Part shown: positions 48,883-61,397 of the stretch, in pieces
Layout: the number at the start of each line of letters is the position of its first letter
Numbering within the stretch: the first letter of the stretch is position 1
NCBI RefSeq assembly: GCF_020181655.1
Contig: NZ_CP084032.1
Location: forward strand, 2,232,001-2,296,000
DNA from: Pectobacterium colocasium
Lineage (GTDB): Bacteria; Pseudomonadota; Gammaproteobacteria; Enterobacterales; Enterobacteriaceae
Reading direction: 5' to 3'
Length of the DNA: 64,000 nucleotides
Made by a program: the position numbers and the translations under genes
The notes under the pieces: generated by a model
What the model was told of the DNA's origin: nothing
Database searches by the model: none
The model's input: only the letters and a program-made list of their open reading frames with translations

Positions 48883-48940
48883 ACATGCCCGTGGCCTGTT
48901 CATCATACGGTAACGATGTTCAGGCTACCCATCCAGCTTT

Positions 48941-48964
48941 AATACACCACTTATAAGGTGTATT
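48941..48964 (+). terminator. Hairpin after the permease gene
   Basis: AATACACC (48941-48948), loop ACTTATAA, GGTGTATT (48957-48964), 58 bases past the stop. It is AT-rich with a weak T tract. Confidence 0.55.
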
Positions 48965-48990
48965 ATTGTCCCCGACGTTATCCATGTCAC

Positions 48991-49142
48991 GCTAGTGCAC
49001 GCCTTTAGTCGTGTGCACCATGTGTATATATTTCACAGAGTACAGAGAAATAGCACGGTTAACACTTTTGATTTTCAATTGATAGACGATTTTTTGCATG
49101 TGAGCTTTCGTGTGGCTCACCACTGTAAATAAGGGAATTATA
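48991..49142 (+). promoter_or_regulatory. thrS leader with threonyl-tRNA-like operator
   Basis: Two hairpins occur before the thrS start. The distal one is GTGCAC (48995-49000) with GTGCAC (49013-49018). The proximal one is GTGAGC, TTTCGTGTG, GCTCAC (49100-49120), whose loop carries CGT like the anticodon of tRNA-Thr, followed by CACTGTAAATAAGGG. This matches the E. coli thrS operator, where ThrRS binds its own mRNA leader as a tRNA mimic and blocks ribosome entry. Confidence 0.85.
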
Positions 49143-51071
49143 ATGCCAGTTATCACCCTTCCTGATGGAAGTCAGCGTCATTACGACCACGCCGTTTCTC
49201 CCCTGGATGTTGCACTTGATATTGGTCCCGGTCTGGCAAAAGCCTGTATCGCCGGACGCGTCAATGGCGAGCTGGTTGATGCCAGCGATAAAATCGATAC
49301 CGATGCGCAGTTAGCTATCATCACTGCCAAAGATGAAGCGGGTCTGGAAATTATTCGCCACTCCTGTGCGCACTTATTGGGTCATGCGATCAAGCAACTG
49401 TGGCCAGATACCAAAATGGCGATTGGTCCGGTTATCGATAACGGTTTTTACTACGACGTAGATATCGACCGTACCCTGACTCAGGAAGATATTGAGCTGC
49501 TCGAAAAGCGTATGCACGAGCTTTCTGACACTGACTATGACGTCATTAAGAAAAAAGTCAGTTGGCAGGAAGCGCGCGATGCGTTCGCTGCGCGCGGTGA
49601 GACCTACAAAATGGCGATTCTGGATGAGAACATCAGCCGCGATGATCGTCCGGGTCTGTATCACCATGAAGAATACATCGATATGTGCCGCGGCCCGCAC
49701 GTACCGAATATGCGTTTCTGCCACCATTTCAAATTGCAGAAAACGTCGGGCGCTTACTGGCGTGGCGACAGCAAAAACAAAATGCTGCAACGTATTTACG
49801 GCACAGCGTGGGCGGACAAAAAGCAGTTGGCTTCTTATCTGCAACGTCTGGAAGAAGCGGCGAAGCGTGACCATCGCAAAATCGGCAAACAGCTGGACCT
49901 GTATCACATGCAGGAAGAAGCGCCGGGTATGGTGTTCTGGCACAATGACGGTTGGACGATCTTCCGCGAGCTGGAAGCCTTTGTGCGCATGAAGCTGAAG
50001 TCGTACCAGTATCAGGAAGTCAAAGGTCCATTCATGATGGATCGCGTGATGTGGGAAAAAACCGGTCACTGGGAAAACTACAAAGAAGCGATGTTCACGA
50101 CCTCATCAGAAAACCGTGAATACTGCATCAAGCCGATGAACTGCCCGGGTCACGTACAGATTTTCAATCAGGGATTGAAATCATACCGCGATCTGCCGCT
50201 GCGTATGGCCGAGTTCGGTAGCTGTCACCGTAATGAACCATCTGGCTCTCTGCATGGTTTAATGCGCGTGCGTGGCTTTACTCAGGACGATGCGCACATC
50301 TTCTGTACGGAAGAGCAGGTTCGTGATGAAGTGAACAGCTGCATCAAGATGGTGTATGACATGTACAGCACCTTCGGTTTTGAAAAAATCGTGGTGAAAC
50401 TGTCTACGCGTCCTGAAAAACGTATCGGTAGCGATGAGATGTGGGATCGCGCTGAAGCCGACTTGGCCGCAGCGTTGACTGAAAATAACATCGAATTTGA
50501 CTATCAGCCGGGTGAAGGGGCGTTCTACGGTCCAAAAATTGAATTTACCCTGCATGACTGTTTGGATCGTGCGTGGCAGTGTGGTACGGTGCAACTCGAC
50601 TTTTCATTACCGGGTCGCCTGAATGCGTCTTACGTTGGTGAAAGCAACGAACGTCAGGTGCCGGTTATGATTCACCGGGCTATTTTGGGATCAATGGAGC
50701 GCTTCATCGGTATTTTGACCGAAGAATTCGCCGGTTTCTTCCCAACTTGGTTAGCTCCGGTTCAAGTGGTGATTATGAATATCACCGATACCCAGTCTGA
50801 CTATGTCAACGAATTGACCCGAAAATTGCAAGAAGCGGGCATTCGCGTAAAAGCAGACTTGAGAAATGAGAAGATAGGCTTTAAAATCCGCGAGCACACT
50901 TTACGGCGTGTTCCCTATATGCTGGTTTGTGGCGACAAAGAAGTTGAGGCAGGAAAAGTTGCTGTCCGTACTCGTCGCGGTAAAGACCTGGGGAGTCTGG
51001 ATGTCAGTGAAGTCATCAGTAAGCTGCAGCAAGAGATTCGCAGCCGTAGTCTTCATCAATTGGAGGAATAA
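49143..51071 (+). CDS. thrS: Threonyl-tRNA synthetase
   Basis: 642 residues, equal to E. coli, from the ATG at 49143; the in-frame ATG-less extension to 49110 runs through the operator and is rejected. TGS domain (1-60), editing domain with HxxxH in [16 protein letters not shown] and CRGPH, class II catalytic core ([11 protein letters not shown] with the zinc Cys, [33 protein letters not shown] in parts, and motif 3 [15 protein letters not shown]), and an anticodon-binding domain at the C-terminus. First gene of the thrS-infC-rpmI-rplT cluster; infC starts three bases after its stop. Confidence 0.98.
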   Translation: MPVITLPDGSQRHYDHAVSPLDVALDIGPGLAKACIAGRVNGELVDASDKIDTDAQLAIITAKDEAGLEIIRHSCAHLLGHAIKQLWPDTKMAIGPVIDNGFYYDVDIDRTLTQEDIELLEKRMHELSDTDYDVIKKKVSWQEARDAFAARGETYKMAILDENISRDDRPGLYHHEEYIDMCRGPHVPNMRFCHHFKLQKTSGAYWRGDSKNKMLQRIYGTAWADKKQLASYLQRLEEAAKRDHRKIGKQLDLYHMQEEAPGMVFWHNDGWTIFRELEAFVRMKLKSYQYQEVKGPFMMDRVMWEKTGHWENYKEAMFTTSSENREYCIKPMNCPGHVQIFNQGLKSYRDLPLRMAEFGSCHRNEPSGSLHGLMRVRGFTQDDAHIFCTEEQVRDEVNSCIKMVYDMYSTFGFEKIVVKLSTRPEKRIGSDEMWDRAEADLAAALTENNIEFDYQPGEGAFYGPKIEFTLHDCLDRAWQCGTVQLDFSLPGRLNASYVGESNERQVPVMIHRAILGSMERFIGILTEEFAGFFPTWLAPVQVVIMNITDTQSDYVNELTRKLQEAGIRVKADLRNEKIGFKIREHTLRRVPYMLVCGDKEVEAGKVAVRTRRGKDLGSLDVSEVISKLQQEIRSRSLHQLEE

Positions 51072-51617
<546 letters not shown>

Positions 51618-51633
51618 GGCACTCAAGTAACAG

Positions 51634-51927
<294 letters not shown>

Positions 51928-51952
51928 GTAACCTTTTTTTAATTCAGAATAA

Positions 51953-52327
<375 letters not shown>

Positions 52328-52338
52328 GTCAGTTGAGA

Positions 52339-52362
52339 GAGGGAGCTTTGGCTCCCTCTTTT
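52339..52362 (+). terminator. Intrinsic terminator after rplT
   Basis: GAGGGAGC, TTTG, GCTCCCTC (52339-52358), then TTTT, 11 bases past the rplT stop. Confidence 0.92.
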
Positions 52363-52463
52363 CGTCCAACGTCACAGATTTTTTATTTTTCTCAACACTT
52401 TTTTATTCACAAGGCTTCTTGTGATTCTCAAAACGTTGACTTTTAAAACAAGGTAACGCAAGC

Positions 52464-52508
52464 ATGAATGCTGCTATTTTCCGTTTCTTTTTTTACTTTA
52501 GCACCTGA
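52464..52508 (+). CDS. pheM: pheST operon leader peptide PheM
   Basis: A 14-codon frame, [14 protein letters not shown], identical to recalled E. coli PheM. Five of its 14 residues are Phe, clustered at 6-12. It is preceded by AAGGTAACGC. Ribosome stalling at the Phe codons when charged tRNA-Phe is scarce prevents formation of the terminator at 52555-52580. Confidence 0.97.
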
Positions 52509-52530
52509 ACTCAGGGGGCTTTGCGCGTAA

Positions 52531-53673
<1,143 letters not shown>

Positions 53674-53687
53674 GGCGGGTATACATC

Positions 53688-56075
53688 ATGAAATTCAGTG
53701 AACTCTGGTTACGCGAGTGGGTAAACCCGGCGGTTGATAGTGAAACGCTATCCGAGCAAATCACGATGGCAGGGCTGGAAGTGGATGGTGTTGAGCCAGT
53801 TGCTGGCGCATTCCACGGTGTGGTTGTGGGTGAAGTGGTTGAATGTGGACAGCACCCGAACGCAGACAAACTGCGTGTGACGAAAGTTAATGTAGGCGGC
53901 GATCGCCTGCTGGACATCGTGTGCGGTGCGCCGAACTGTCGTCAGGGCCTGAAAGTGGCGGTAGCGACGGTGGGAGCCGTGTTGCCGGGCGATTTCAAAA
54001 TCAAAGCCGCCAAGCTGCGTGGCGAGCCGTCTGAAGGCATGTTGTGCTCGTTTTCCGAATTGGGTATTTCCGACGATCACGATGGCATCATCGAACTGCC
54101 AGCAGACGCGCCGATTGGCACGGATATTCGTGACTATCTGAAGCTGGATGACAACGCGATTGAAATCAGCGTGACCCCAAACCGTGCTGATTGCCTCGGT
54201 ATCATCGGCGTGGCGCGTGATGTGGCGGTGCTGAACCAACTGGCGTTGAATGAACCAGCGATTGAACCCGTTACTGCCACTATTCAGGATACGTTCCCGA
54301 TTCAGGTTGATGCGCCGCAGGCATGCCCGCGTTACTTAGGCCGTGTGGTGAAAGGCATCAACGTTAAGGCGGCAACGCCGCTGTGGATGCGTGAAAAGCT
54401 GCGCCGCTGTGGTATTCGCTCTATCGATCCGGTTGTTGACGTGACGAACTACGTTCTGCTGGAACTAGGACAGCCGATGCACGCGTTCGATCTCGACCGC
54501 CTGAATGGTGGCATCATCGTGCGGATGGCGAAAGAGGGCGAAGCGCTGACGCTGCTGGATGGCAACGAAGCAAAGCTGAATGCGGATACGCTGGTGATCG
54601 CGGATCAGCAGAATGCGTTGGCGATGGGCGGTATCTTTGGCGGCGAGCATTCTGGCGTCAATGAAGCGACGCAAAACGTCCTGCTGGAATGTGCTTATTT
54701 TAATCCGCTGTCGATTACCGGACGCGCACGTCGTCACGGTTTGCACACCGATGCTTCTCATCGCTACGAGCGTGGCGTCGATCCGGCGTTGCAGCACAAA
54801 GCCATTGAGCGCGCGACTCGTTTACTGATCGATATCTGTGGTGGTGAAGCGGGCCCGGTCGTTGATGTGACCAGCGAAGCAGACCTGCCGACGCGTGCAA
54901 CGATTACGTTGCGTCGTGAGAAGCTGGATCGTCTGATTGGACATGTGATTGCCGATGAGCAGGTTAGCGATATCCTGCAACGTCTGGGCTGTAACGTCGT
55001 GAAAACCGACGCAGGTTGGCAAGCGACGGCACCGAGCTGGCGTTTCGACATGGAAATTGAAGAGGATTTGGTTGAAGAAGTCGCGCGTATTTACGGCTAC
55101 AACAACATTCCGAATATTCCGACTCAGGCACCGTTGGTCATGACTGCGCATCGCGAAGCGTCATTGTCATTGAAGCGTGTGAAGACCTTATTAGTCGATC
55201 ACGGTTATCAGGAAGCAATTACTTACAGTTTTGTTGACCCGAAAATTCAGGGATTAATCCACCCTGATGAAGCGTCGTTGAGTTTGCCGAGCCCCATTTC
55301 CGCAGAGATGTCGGTGATGCGTTTGTCGCTGTGGAGTGGCTTGCTGAGCGCGGCGGTGTATAACCAAAACCGTCAGCAAAGTCGTCTGCGTCTGTTTGAA
55401 AGCGGCCTGCGTTTTGTACCGGACAGCAGTGCTGACCTGGGTATTCGTCAGGATCTGATGCTGGCGGGGGTCATTACCGGCACTCGCTATGAAGAGCATT
55501 GGGATCTGGCGCGTCAGGCTGTTGACTTCTATGATTTAAAAGGCGATTTGGAAGCGGTACTGGCATTGACGGGCAAACTGTCTGAAATCGAATTCAAAGC
55601 CGAAAATAATCCGGCATTGCATCCGGGACAAAGTGCTGCTATTTATCTGGGCGACGAACGTATTGGATTTATTGGCGTTATTCATCCAGAACTGGAGCGC
55701 AAGTTGGATCTTAACGGGCGCACCGTGGTGTTCGAACTGTTGTGGGACAAGGTTGCAGACCGCGTATTGCCTGAGGCGAGCGAGGTTTCCCGCTTCCCAG
55801 CGAACCGTCGTGATATTGCCGTTGTGGTCGCTGAAAATGTCCCCGCAGGAGATATTTTGGCCGAGTGTAAGAAAGTTGGCGCAAATCAGTTAGTTGGCGT
55901 AAACTTATTCGACGTGTACCGAGGGAAGGGCGTAGCGGAAGGTTATAAGAGTCTGGCTATCAGTCTGACCCTGCAAGATACCACGCGTACACTGGCAGAA
56001 GAGGAAATTGCCGCTACCGTTGCAGAATGCGTAGCAGCATTAAAACAGCGATTCCAAGCATCCTTGAGGGATTGA
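53688..56075 (+). CDS. pheT: Phenylalanyl-tRNA synthetase beta subunit
   Basis: 795 residues, equal to E. coli. tRNA-binding OB-fold domain (about 38-148), B3/B4 editing domain (about 210-390, with [22 protein letters not shown]), B5 domains and a C-terminal ferredoxin-like anticodon-binding domain ([14 protein letters not shown] to the end). It carries editing of misacylated Tyr and tRNA recognition. ihfA follows after four bases, as in E. coli. Confidence 0.98.
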   Translation: MKFSELWLREWVNPAVDSETLSEQITMAGLEVDGVEPVAGAFHGVVVGEVVECGQHPNADKLRVTKVNVGGDRLLDIVCGAPNCRQGLKVAVATVGAVLPGDFKIKAAKLRGEPSEGMLCSFSELGISDDHDGIIELPADAPIGTDIRDYLKLDDNAIEISVTPNRADCLGIIGVARDVAVLNQLALNEPAIEPVTATIQDTFPIQVDAPQACPRYLGRVVKGINVKAATPLWMREKLRRCGIRSIDPVVDVTNYVLLELGQPMHAFDLDRLNGGIIVRMAKEGEALTLLDGNEAKLNADTLVIADQQNALAMGGIFGGEHSGVNEATQNVLLECAYFNPLSITGRARRHGLHTDASHRYERGVDPALQHKAIERATRLLIDICGGEAGPVVDVTSEADLPTRATITLRREKLDRLIGHVIADEQVSDILQRLGCNVVKTDAGWQATAPSWRFDMEIEEDLVEEVARIYGYNNIPNIPTQAPLVMTAHREASLSLKRVKTLLVDHGYQEAITYSFVDPKIQGLIHPDEASLSLPSPISAEMSVMRLSLWSGLLSAAVYNQNRQQSRLRLFESGLRFVPDSSADLGIRQDLMLAGVITGTRYEEHWDLARQAVDFYDLKGDLEAVLALTGKLSEIEFKAENNPALHPGQSAAIYLGDERIGFIGVIHPELERKLDLNGRTVVFELLWDKVADRVLPEASEVSRFPANRRDIAVVVAENVPAGDILAECKKVGANQLVGVNLFDVYRGKGVAEGYKSLAISLTLQDTTRTLAEEEIAATVAECVAALKQRFQASLRD

Positions 56076-56079
56076 ACCT

Positions 56080-56376
56080 ATGGCGCTTACTAAAGCTGAA
56101 ATGTCAGAATACCTGTTTGAGAAGCTCGGGCTGAGCAAACGGGATGCCAAAGAGCTAGTCGAGCTGTTTTTTGAAGAAGTTCGTCGCGCTTTGGAAAATG
56201 GCGAGCAGGTCAAGTTGTCAGGTTTTGGCAATTTTGATTTGCGAGACAAGAACCAACGTCCGGGACGTAACCCAAAAACTGGCGAAGATATTCCGATTAC
56301 GGCGCGCCGTGTGGTCACGTTCCGTCCGGGGCAAAAGCTAAAAAGCAGGGTAGAGAACGCCTCTCCCAAAGAGTAA
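56080..56376 (+). CDS. ihfA: Integration host factor alpha subunit
   Basis: 98 residues. HU/IHF fold almost identical to E. coli Ihf[41 protein letters not shown] with the intercalating proline in the beta arm, and [17 protein letters not shown]. It pairs with IhfB to bend DNA at specific sites. Its start four bases after pheT makes it part of the same transcript; extra promoters inside pheT are known in E. coli. btuC, which follows in E. coli, is absent here. Confidence 0.98.
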   Translation: MALTKAEMSEYLFEKLGLSKRDAKELVELFFEEVRRALENGEQVKLSGFGNFDLRDKNQRPGRNPKTGEDIPITARRVVTFRPGQKLKSRVENASPKE

Positions 56377-56390
56377 TCGTGTCACCCAAA

Positions 56391-56412
56391 AAGGCCGCGC
56401 AAGCGGCCTTTT
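56391..56412. terminator. Terminator after ihfA
   Basis: AAGGCCGC, GCAA, GCGGCCTT (56391-56410) plus TT. It lies between ihfA and the converging gene at 56429 and can serve both, since an A run precedes it. Confidence 0.88.
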
Positions 56413-56428
56413 CCTATTGAATTCGTCT

Positions 56429-56863
56429 TCATTTTATCTCTTTCAACGTTGGGTCGGTATCCGCGGGGGCAGTTTGCTGTGCGGCTAAGCGGGTTGCCCG
56501 CTCGGTTGGCGTTTTTGACGCGGTTTCTTTTTTTGGATAATCCGGCACTGGTCGATGATCGTCAATCAAGTGGCGTATTGCCAGAATTGGGTGACGTAAC
56601 AGCATCCGTGGCCCTGACCAGCGCATAATCGCTTTTATCGCCTCGCGTCTGGCGGGTTGATAGCAGTGGATAGGGCAATGCTTGCAGGCGGGTTTATCTT
56701 CACCGAAATGACAGCGTTCCAGACGCTTGATGGCGTAGTTGACTAAGTCTTTATACTGCACGTTATCACCAGTTTCAGGATGATGCTTTTCATACAACTC
56801 GATCATCAATCCGACGGTACGGATCTCCCGCTGTCGGTATTTTCCCAGGGGCTTTCTCGCCAT
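56429..56863 (-). CDS. Nitrous-oxide-stimulated promoter family protein (YgbA-like)
   Basis: About 144 residues from the ATG at 56863; an ATG three codons earlier is too close to the AGGA. The family pattern is visible: YRQREIRTVGLMIELYEKHH, NYAIKRLERCHFGEDKPACKHCPIHCY (three to four conserved Cys in CxxCPIHC), MRWSGPRMLLRHPILAIRHL. E. coli YgbA is induced by nitric oxide stress through NsrR; its role is not settled. The Cys group suggests a metal site. A disordered C-terminal tail follows from about 110. Confidence 0.82.
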   Translation of the reverse strand: MARKPLGKYRQREIRTVGLMIELYEKHHPETGDNVQYKDLVNYAIKRLERCHFGEDKPACKHCPIHCYQPARREAIKAIMRWSGPRMLLRHPILAIRHLIDDHRPVPDYPKKETASKTPTERATRLAAQQTAPADTDPTLKEIK

Positions 56864-56975
56864 GTGCGACATGTCCTGATGAAATCATAATAGATGTATT
56901 TTAAATACAATTTATTGCAAGGGGAACCACTGAAGTCACATCTATGCGCAAAAGGCAGAGAGAGAAAAACGGAAA

Positions 56976-57000
56976 GAAAAAGGCGAGGGTAAACCTCGCC
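56976..57000 (-). terminator. Intrinsic terminator of the ABC exporter gene
   Basis: GGCGAGG, GTAAA, CCTCGCC (56982-57000) with an A-rich run before it, giving a T tract on the minus strand, 16 bases past the stop. Confidence 0.88.
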
Positions 57001-57015
57001 GAAGGAAGAGAAAAA

Positions 57016-58734
57016 TCAGGCCTGACCGAACTGTGCCTGATGTAACCGGGCATAGATGCCGCTTTGTTCTAATAGTACCTGATGACTACCTTGCTCAATG
57101 ATGGTGCCGTTATCTACCACCACAATGCGCCCGGCATTCTGTATGGTTGCCAACCGGTGAGCAATGACCAGTGTGGTACGCCCTGCGGAAAGTTCGCTGA
57201 GCGACTGTTGTATTGCCTGCTCCGTTGCCGTATCCAGCGCGGATGTGGCTTCGTCAAGAATCAGAATCGGCGGGTTTTTCAGGAAGATGCGCGCAATAGA
57301 CAAACGCTGTTTTTGCCCGCCCGACAGTTTAACGCCGCGCTCACCCACCACGGTATCCAGCCCATCGGGCAGATTCTCGATCAGTTCATCTAACCGTGCG
57401 CGTCGCGCTGCGTCCATGATGTCGTCATCGCTGGCATCCAGTTTGCCGTAGGCGATATTTTCACGAATGGTGCCGCCGAACAGGAAGACATCCTGCTGTA
57501 CGATGCCAATTTGGCTACGTAGCGACGCCTGTGTCATCTGGCGGATATCCGTGCCGTCAATGGTGATGGCTCCGCGGGTTAAATCGTAGAAGCGGGGGAG
57601 CAGAGAACAAAGCGTGGTTTTGCCTGCGCCGGATGGACCGACAAATGCCACGGTTTCCCCGGCGCGAATCGATAGATCGATATTACGGAGAATTGGGCGC
57701 TCGGCGGAATAGCCAAAGCTCACCTGATTGAACCGGATATCACCTTTCAACGGCCCGGCATCGTGCGCGTCGGGAGCATCGGTAATCTCAGGAACGGTAT
57801 CGAGCAATTGGGTAAAGCGTTTGAAGCCTGCAATGCCTTTAGGGTAACTTTCCAGCACCGAAGTAATCTTGGCTACCGGGCGGAAGAACACTTCAATTAG
57901 CAGCAGGAAGCCGATAAAACCGCCGTAGCTGAGTTCTCCCTGAATGACATACCAAATACCTGCCAGCATCACAATAAGTTGTATCAGACGCGTGCTGAGG
58001 TAGCTGAGCGTCATGCTGGCGGTCATGATGCGATAGGCTTGTAATTTGGTTCGACGGTAGTTTTCGTTATCGTGGGAGAACAGTTTCTTCTCATGTGCTT
58101 CATTAGCAAACGCTTTCACGACGCGAATGCCCCCAACACTCTCTTCAATGCGGGCGTTGAAGTTACCAACCTGACCGAAGAGCTGACGCCATGTCTCCGT
58201 CATGCGGGCGCCATAACGGCTGACGAGATACGTCATAAAAGGCACGATAATGATCGTCAACAGCGCCAGATTCAGGTGAACGGTTGCCATCAGGATGAAG
58301 GCACCGATAAACGTCATGATCGCGAGAAAGAGGTCTTCCGGGCCGTGGTGGGCGATTTCCCCGACTTCCTCCAGATCTTTGGTGACGTGGGTGATGATAT
58401 GCCCGGTCTTCATATTGTCGTAGTAACGGAACGGCAAATTTTGCAGGTGCTCAAAGGCCTGCCGCCGCATATCGGTTTCAATACCCACACCCAGTGCATG
58501 TCCCCAATAGTTGACGATGGCCATCAGCGCGGTATTCAGCAAATAGACCGCCAATAGCGCCACCGACGCTAGCAGGATCAGCGACCAGTCCTGAGCCGGT
58601 AGCAGCTTGTCGATGAACGCTTTAATCGCCATCGGGAACCCTAATTCAAGCAGCCCAGCGATAATGGCACAGCCGAAATCGAGGACGAATAACCCTTTGT
58701 AAGGGGAATAGTAAGAAAAGAAACGCCTTAACAT
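57016..58734 (-). CDS. ABC exporter, fused membrane and ATPase domains
   Basis: 572 residues: six transmembrane helices (1-310), then an ATPase with Walker A GPSGAGKTTL near 373, signature LSGGQKQRLSIARIFL near 475, Walker B ILILDEATSALD and H-loop VIAHRLAT. The MsbA/MdlB-like half-transporter architecture means it works as a homodimer. Substrates of this group include lipids and drugs. It resembles the ABC exporters often annotated as multidrug or lipid A exporters but is not MsbA itself, since the MsbA neighbour lpxK is absent. The gene stands alone. Confidence 0.88.
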   Translation of the reverse strand: MLRRFFSYYSPYKGLFVLDFGCAIIAGLLELGFPMAIKAFIDKLLPAQDWSLILLASVALLAVYLLNTALMAIVNYWGHALGVGIETDMRRQAFEHLQNLPFRYYDNMKTGHIITHVTKDLEEVGEIAHHGPEDLFLAIMTFIGAFILMATVHLNLALLTIIIVPFMTYLVSRYGARMTETWRQLFGQVGNFNARIEESVGGIRVVKAFANEAHEKKLFSHDNENYRRTKLQAYRIMTASMTLSYLSTRLIQLIVMLAGIWYVIQGELSYGGFIGFLLLIEVFFRPVAKITSVLESYPKGIAGFKRFTQLLDTVPEITDAPDAHDAGPLKGDIRFNQVSFGYSAERPILRNIDLSIRAGETVAFVGPSGAGKTTLCSLLPRFYDLTRGAITIDGTDIRQMTQASLRSQIGIVQQDVFLFGGTIRENIAYGKLDASDDDIMDAARRARLDELIENLPDGLDTVVGERGVKLSGGQKQRLSIARIFLKNPPILILDEATSALDTATEQAIQQSLSELSAGRTTLVIAHRLATIQNAGRIVVVDNGTIIEQGSHQVLLEQSGIYARLHQAQFGQA

Positions 58735-58861
58735 GTGTGACTTTTTTTAGGTAACGAAATGTGCATGTGACTATAACAGGTTAGCGCGAAGAATGTGACC
58801 GCGCGCAGATTAGGGTTTTATTGACCTGGAAGCGCGATCGCACATCAGGGTGATACAGCCT

Positions 58862-59749
58862 TCAACCAGTAGAAGAACGCGTCGCATACCAGCAGAGTAG
58901 TGAGCCAGCGGTGACCATGGCGACGCCTTGCCAGAATGAAATAGCGGGCGTGATGTTGAGCCAGATCGCGGCCAGCAAGGTGGAAAGCACGGGTGTAAAG
59001 TAGGAGGCGGTTGCCAGCAGCGTCAGATTGCCATGCTGAATGCCGGCATTCCAGGCAGAATAGGCCAGAGCCGTTGAGGCGCCCATAAAGAGCAGTTGCA
59101 GTGAACTGGGTAACGTGAATGAAATGGCGCTTTCAGCGCTCAAGGCATATTTTATCCATAGTACGAGGGACGTGATGAAAAAGAACAACGATACGCCGCT
59201 TTTTCCCTGTCCGTAACGTTTGGTGATATTGCAGTAGAGCGCCCAGGTCAAAGCCGCAGAAAACGCCAGACTGTAGGCGAGTGGGTTGGCAAGAATGTTG
59301 TTCCATAGGAGTGCTGGCGTCCAGTTGTTGTCGCCTTTCATAATCCACACAATGCCGCCCAGCGAGAGTGCGAGACCCGGCCAGAGCAGAAAACGGCTTT
59401 TCTGCTGATTGATAAAAAGTGAGAAGAAAATGGTCAAGCTGGGCCACAAATAGTTAATCATCCCTATTTCTATCGCCTGCATGCGGCTATCCGCTAACCC
59501 GATGGAGAGCGACAGAAAAATCTCATAGCAGACAAACATCGCACCGCCTGCGAACAAATAGACTCGGGGCAGCGTTGTAATGCGGGGAAGACCATAAAAA
59601 GCCAGTAGACAGAGTGTGCTGGTGGAATAAATCATCGCCGCGCCGCCGATGGGGCCAAGCGCTTCTGTCAAGCTGCGGATCAGCCCGACGGATGTGCTCC
59701 ATAGCATGATGGCCAGCAAGCCCGTGAGTGTGGCGCGTTGTGGCGTCAT
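58862..59749 (-). CDS. yddG: Aromatic amino acid exporter YddG
   Basis: 295 residues from the ATG at 59749, ten transmembrane helices, drug/metabolite transporter superfamily. The N-terminus RATLTGLLAIMLWSTSVGLIR and the block IEIGMINYLWPSLTIFFSL match E. coli YddG (QAIEVGMVNYLWPSLTI), as do AYSAWNAGIQHGNLTLLA and SYFTPVLSTLLAA. YddG exports Phe, Tyr, Trp and methyl viologen in enterics. It lies upstream of the ABC exporter and downstream of nadE on the same strand, with 95-base or longer gaps. Confidence 0.9.
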   Translation of the reverse strand: MTPQRATLTGLLAIMLWSTSVGLIRSLTEALGPIGGAAMIYSTSTLCLLAFYGLPRITTLPRVYLFAGGAMFVCYEIFLSLSIGLADSRMQAIEIGMINYLWPSLTIFFSLFINQQKSRFLLWPGLALSLGGIVWIMKGDNNWTPALLWNNILANPLAYSLAFSAALTWALYCNITKRYGQGKSGVSLFFFITSLVLWIKYALSAESAISFTLPSSLQLLFMGASTALAYSAWNAGIQHGNLTLLATASYFTPVLSTLLAAIWLNITPAISFWQGVAMVTAGSLLCWYATRSSTG

Positions 59750-59844
59750 CTTTATTCCTGTCATCCTTCACATTGCCTGTGCAGAAAAAACCAAGGGCAA
59801 ACCGGACGCTGTTATCCGCGTCCGGTGGTGCTTACCGCGATGGT

Positions 59845-60669
59845 TTACCGCCAAAAATCATCAAAAACGGTAATCGGCGGACGGCGCTTGTGCTCGGTTT
59901 TGCGATACCAGCTTTCAATAGTGGCGGCATCCTTCGCATCGACCTGTTTGCCTTCCAGATAGTCGTCGATCTTTTCATAGGTGACGCCTAGCGCAACCTC
60001 GTCGGGGAGGGACGGTCGATTGTCTTCCAGATCGGCGGTAGGGGCTTTTGTATAAAGATGAGAAGGGCAACCCAGTTCACGGAGTAGCGCTTTGCCCTGA
60101 CGCTTGTTCAGTCGGAAAATTGGGTTGATATCAGTACCACCATCACCGTATTTGGTGAAGAAGCCCGTGACCGCCTCTGCTGCATGATCGGTACCGACGA
60201 CCAACCCGGCGTTCATCCCCGCGATACTGTACTGCGCTTTCATGCGCTCTCTGGCTTTTTCGTTGCCTTTGACAAAATCGGACAGCTCTACGCCAATGGC
60301 GCGCAAGGTGGCCTCACTGGCCTCAATGGCGGGCTTGATATTGACGGTTAACACGCGATCCGGTTGGATAAATGCGATGGCGTCCTGACAATCGGCTTCA
60401 TCCGCTTGTACGCCGTAAGGCAGTCGAACGGCGATGAACTGATAGCGCGCGTTCCCCGTTTCATTGCGTAATTCCGTGATAGCCGTCTGACACAATTTGC
60501 CGGTCAGCGTGGAATCCTGACCGCCGCTGATGCCCAAAACTAACGACGTAACGAACGGGTGAGCATTCAGATAATTCTTTAAAAAATCAACGCTAACGCG
60601 GATTTCCTGTGCTGGAACGATGCTGCTTTTCACTCCCAACGCACGGATAATGTCGTTTTGTAATGACAT
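59845..60669 (-). CDS. nadE: Ammonia-dependent NAD synthetase NadE
   Basis: 274 residues (E. coli 275). Converts deamido-NAD to NAD with ATP and ammonia; no glutaminase domain. PP-loop SGGQDSTL at 48-55, [35 protein letters not shown], and the C-terminal [14 protein letters not shown]. Divergent from osmE, the same pairing as in E. coli. Confidence 0.96.
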   Translation of the reverse strand: MSLQNDIIRALGVKSSIVPAQEIRVSVDFLKNYLNAHPFVTSLVLGISGGQDSTLTGKLCQTAITELRNETGNARYQFIAVRLPYGVQADEADCQDAIAFIQPDRVLTVNIKPAIEASEATLRAIGVELSDFVKGNEKARERMKAQYSIAGMNAGLVVGTDHAAEAVTGFFTKYGDGGTDINPIFRLNKRQGKALLRELGCPSHLYTKAPTADLEDNRPSLPDEVALGVTYEKIDDYLEGKQVDAKDAATIESWYRKTEHKRRPPITVFDDFWR

Positions 60670-60894
60670 GCCATCTCCCTCCTGAACTTATTGATACTGC
60701 AAAAGAATTATTACGATTACCTGAGTGTAAAACGAATTGGTGTGAAGAAAAAGAACAAGCTGTCAGGTAGTCATTTTCCTTATAGATAACCGGTTTTTGA
60801 CTATCGACCAATATGTTACATACCTGCGTTATGATTTGAAAAAGTGGTCGCTGCCTACTAGCCTTAGGGTGACCCATAATAATGAGGTGATGAA

Positions 60895-61227
60895 ATGAAG
60901 AATAACAGATTACTGGTATGTATTGCGGCAGCGGGTGCTGTCATGCTGGCGGGATGTTCGGCTTATAACAAAGCAGAAAGTTATGTCAATGAGCCCGTGG
61001 TGAAAGATGTGAAAGTGGGAATGACGAAGCAGCAGGTTCACCAAATTGCCGGGAGTGGCGGTACGGAAAAACGTCTGGTGAATGCCAAAGGAACCTGTAG
61101 CGATTATCTGCTGAAAAATCGCGATGGCACCGCGCAGAACTATTTTGTGAGTTACAACGACACGGGACATGTTCTCAATAAAGGCTTCCAGAGCTGTCAG
61201 GCTTACGACACTAACCCACAGCGTTAA
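60895..61227 (+). CDS. osmE: Osmotically inducible lipoprotein OsmE
   Basis: 110 residues (E. coli 112). Lipoprotein signal with lipobox LAGC and modified Cys near residue 21, followed by a SmpA/OmlA-like domain: VVKDVKVGMTKQQVHQIAG, KGTCSDYLL, YFVSYNDTGHVLNKGFQSC. In E. coli osmE is induced by osmotic stress and stationary phase, partly via RpoS. A CTAGCCTTAG sequence at 60858-60867 is a partial match to a sigma-S -10, 28 bases before the start. A terminator shared with tcyP follows. Confidence 0.94.
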   Translation: MKNNRLLVCIAAAGAVMLAGCSAYNKAESYVNEPVVKDVKVGMTKQQVHQIAGSGGTEKRLVNAKGTCSDYLLKNRDGTAQNYFVSYNDTGHVLNKGFQSCQAYDTNPQR

Positions 61228-61346
61228 GTCACCTGACTGTACAATACCGTCATTAGAAAAGTGTCATAAAAAAGCGTAGGGAACGTTTTTCAACGTTGTG
61301 TAGCAACGGCCCGTAGGGTGACGAACCAGGATGTCCGTCATAAAAA

Positions 61347-61374
61347 AACGCCGACAGCATTAGCAGTCGGCGTT
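61347..61374. terminator. Bidirectional terminator between osmE and tcyP
   Basis: AACGCCGAC (61347-61355), loop AGCATTAGCA, GTCGGCGTT (61366-61374), with an A run before and a T run after. It serves both convergent genes. Confidence 0.92.
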
Positions 61375-61397
61375 TTCTTTTGTATGACAAACGTGGC

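Noticed and set aside
49374..50069. 231-residue frame antisense to thrS
   Set aside because: Mirror of thrS codon bias.
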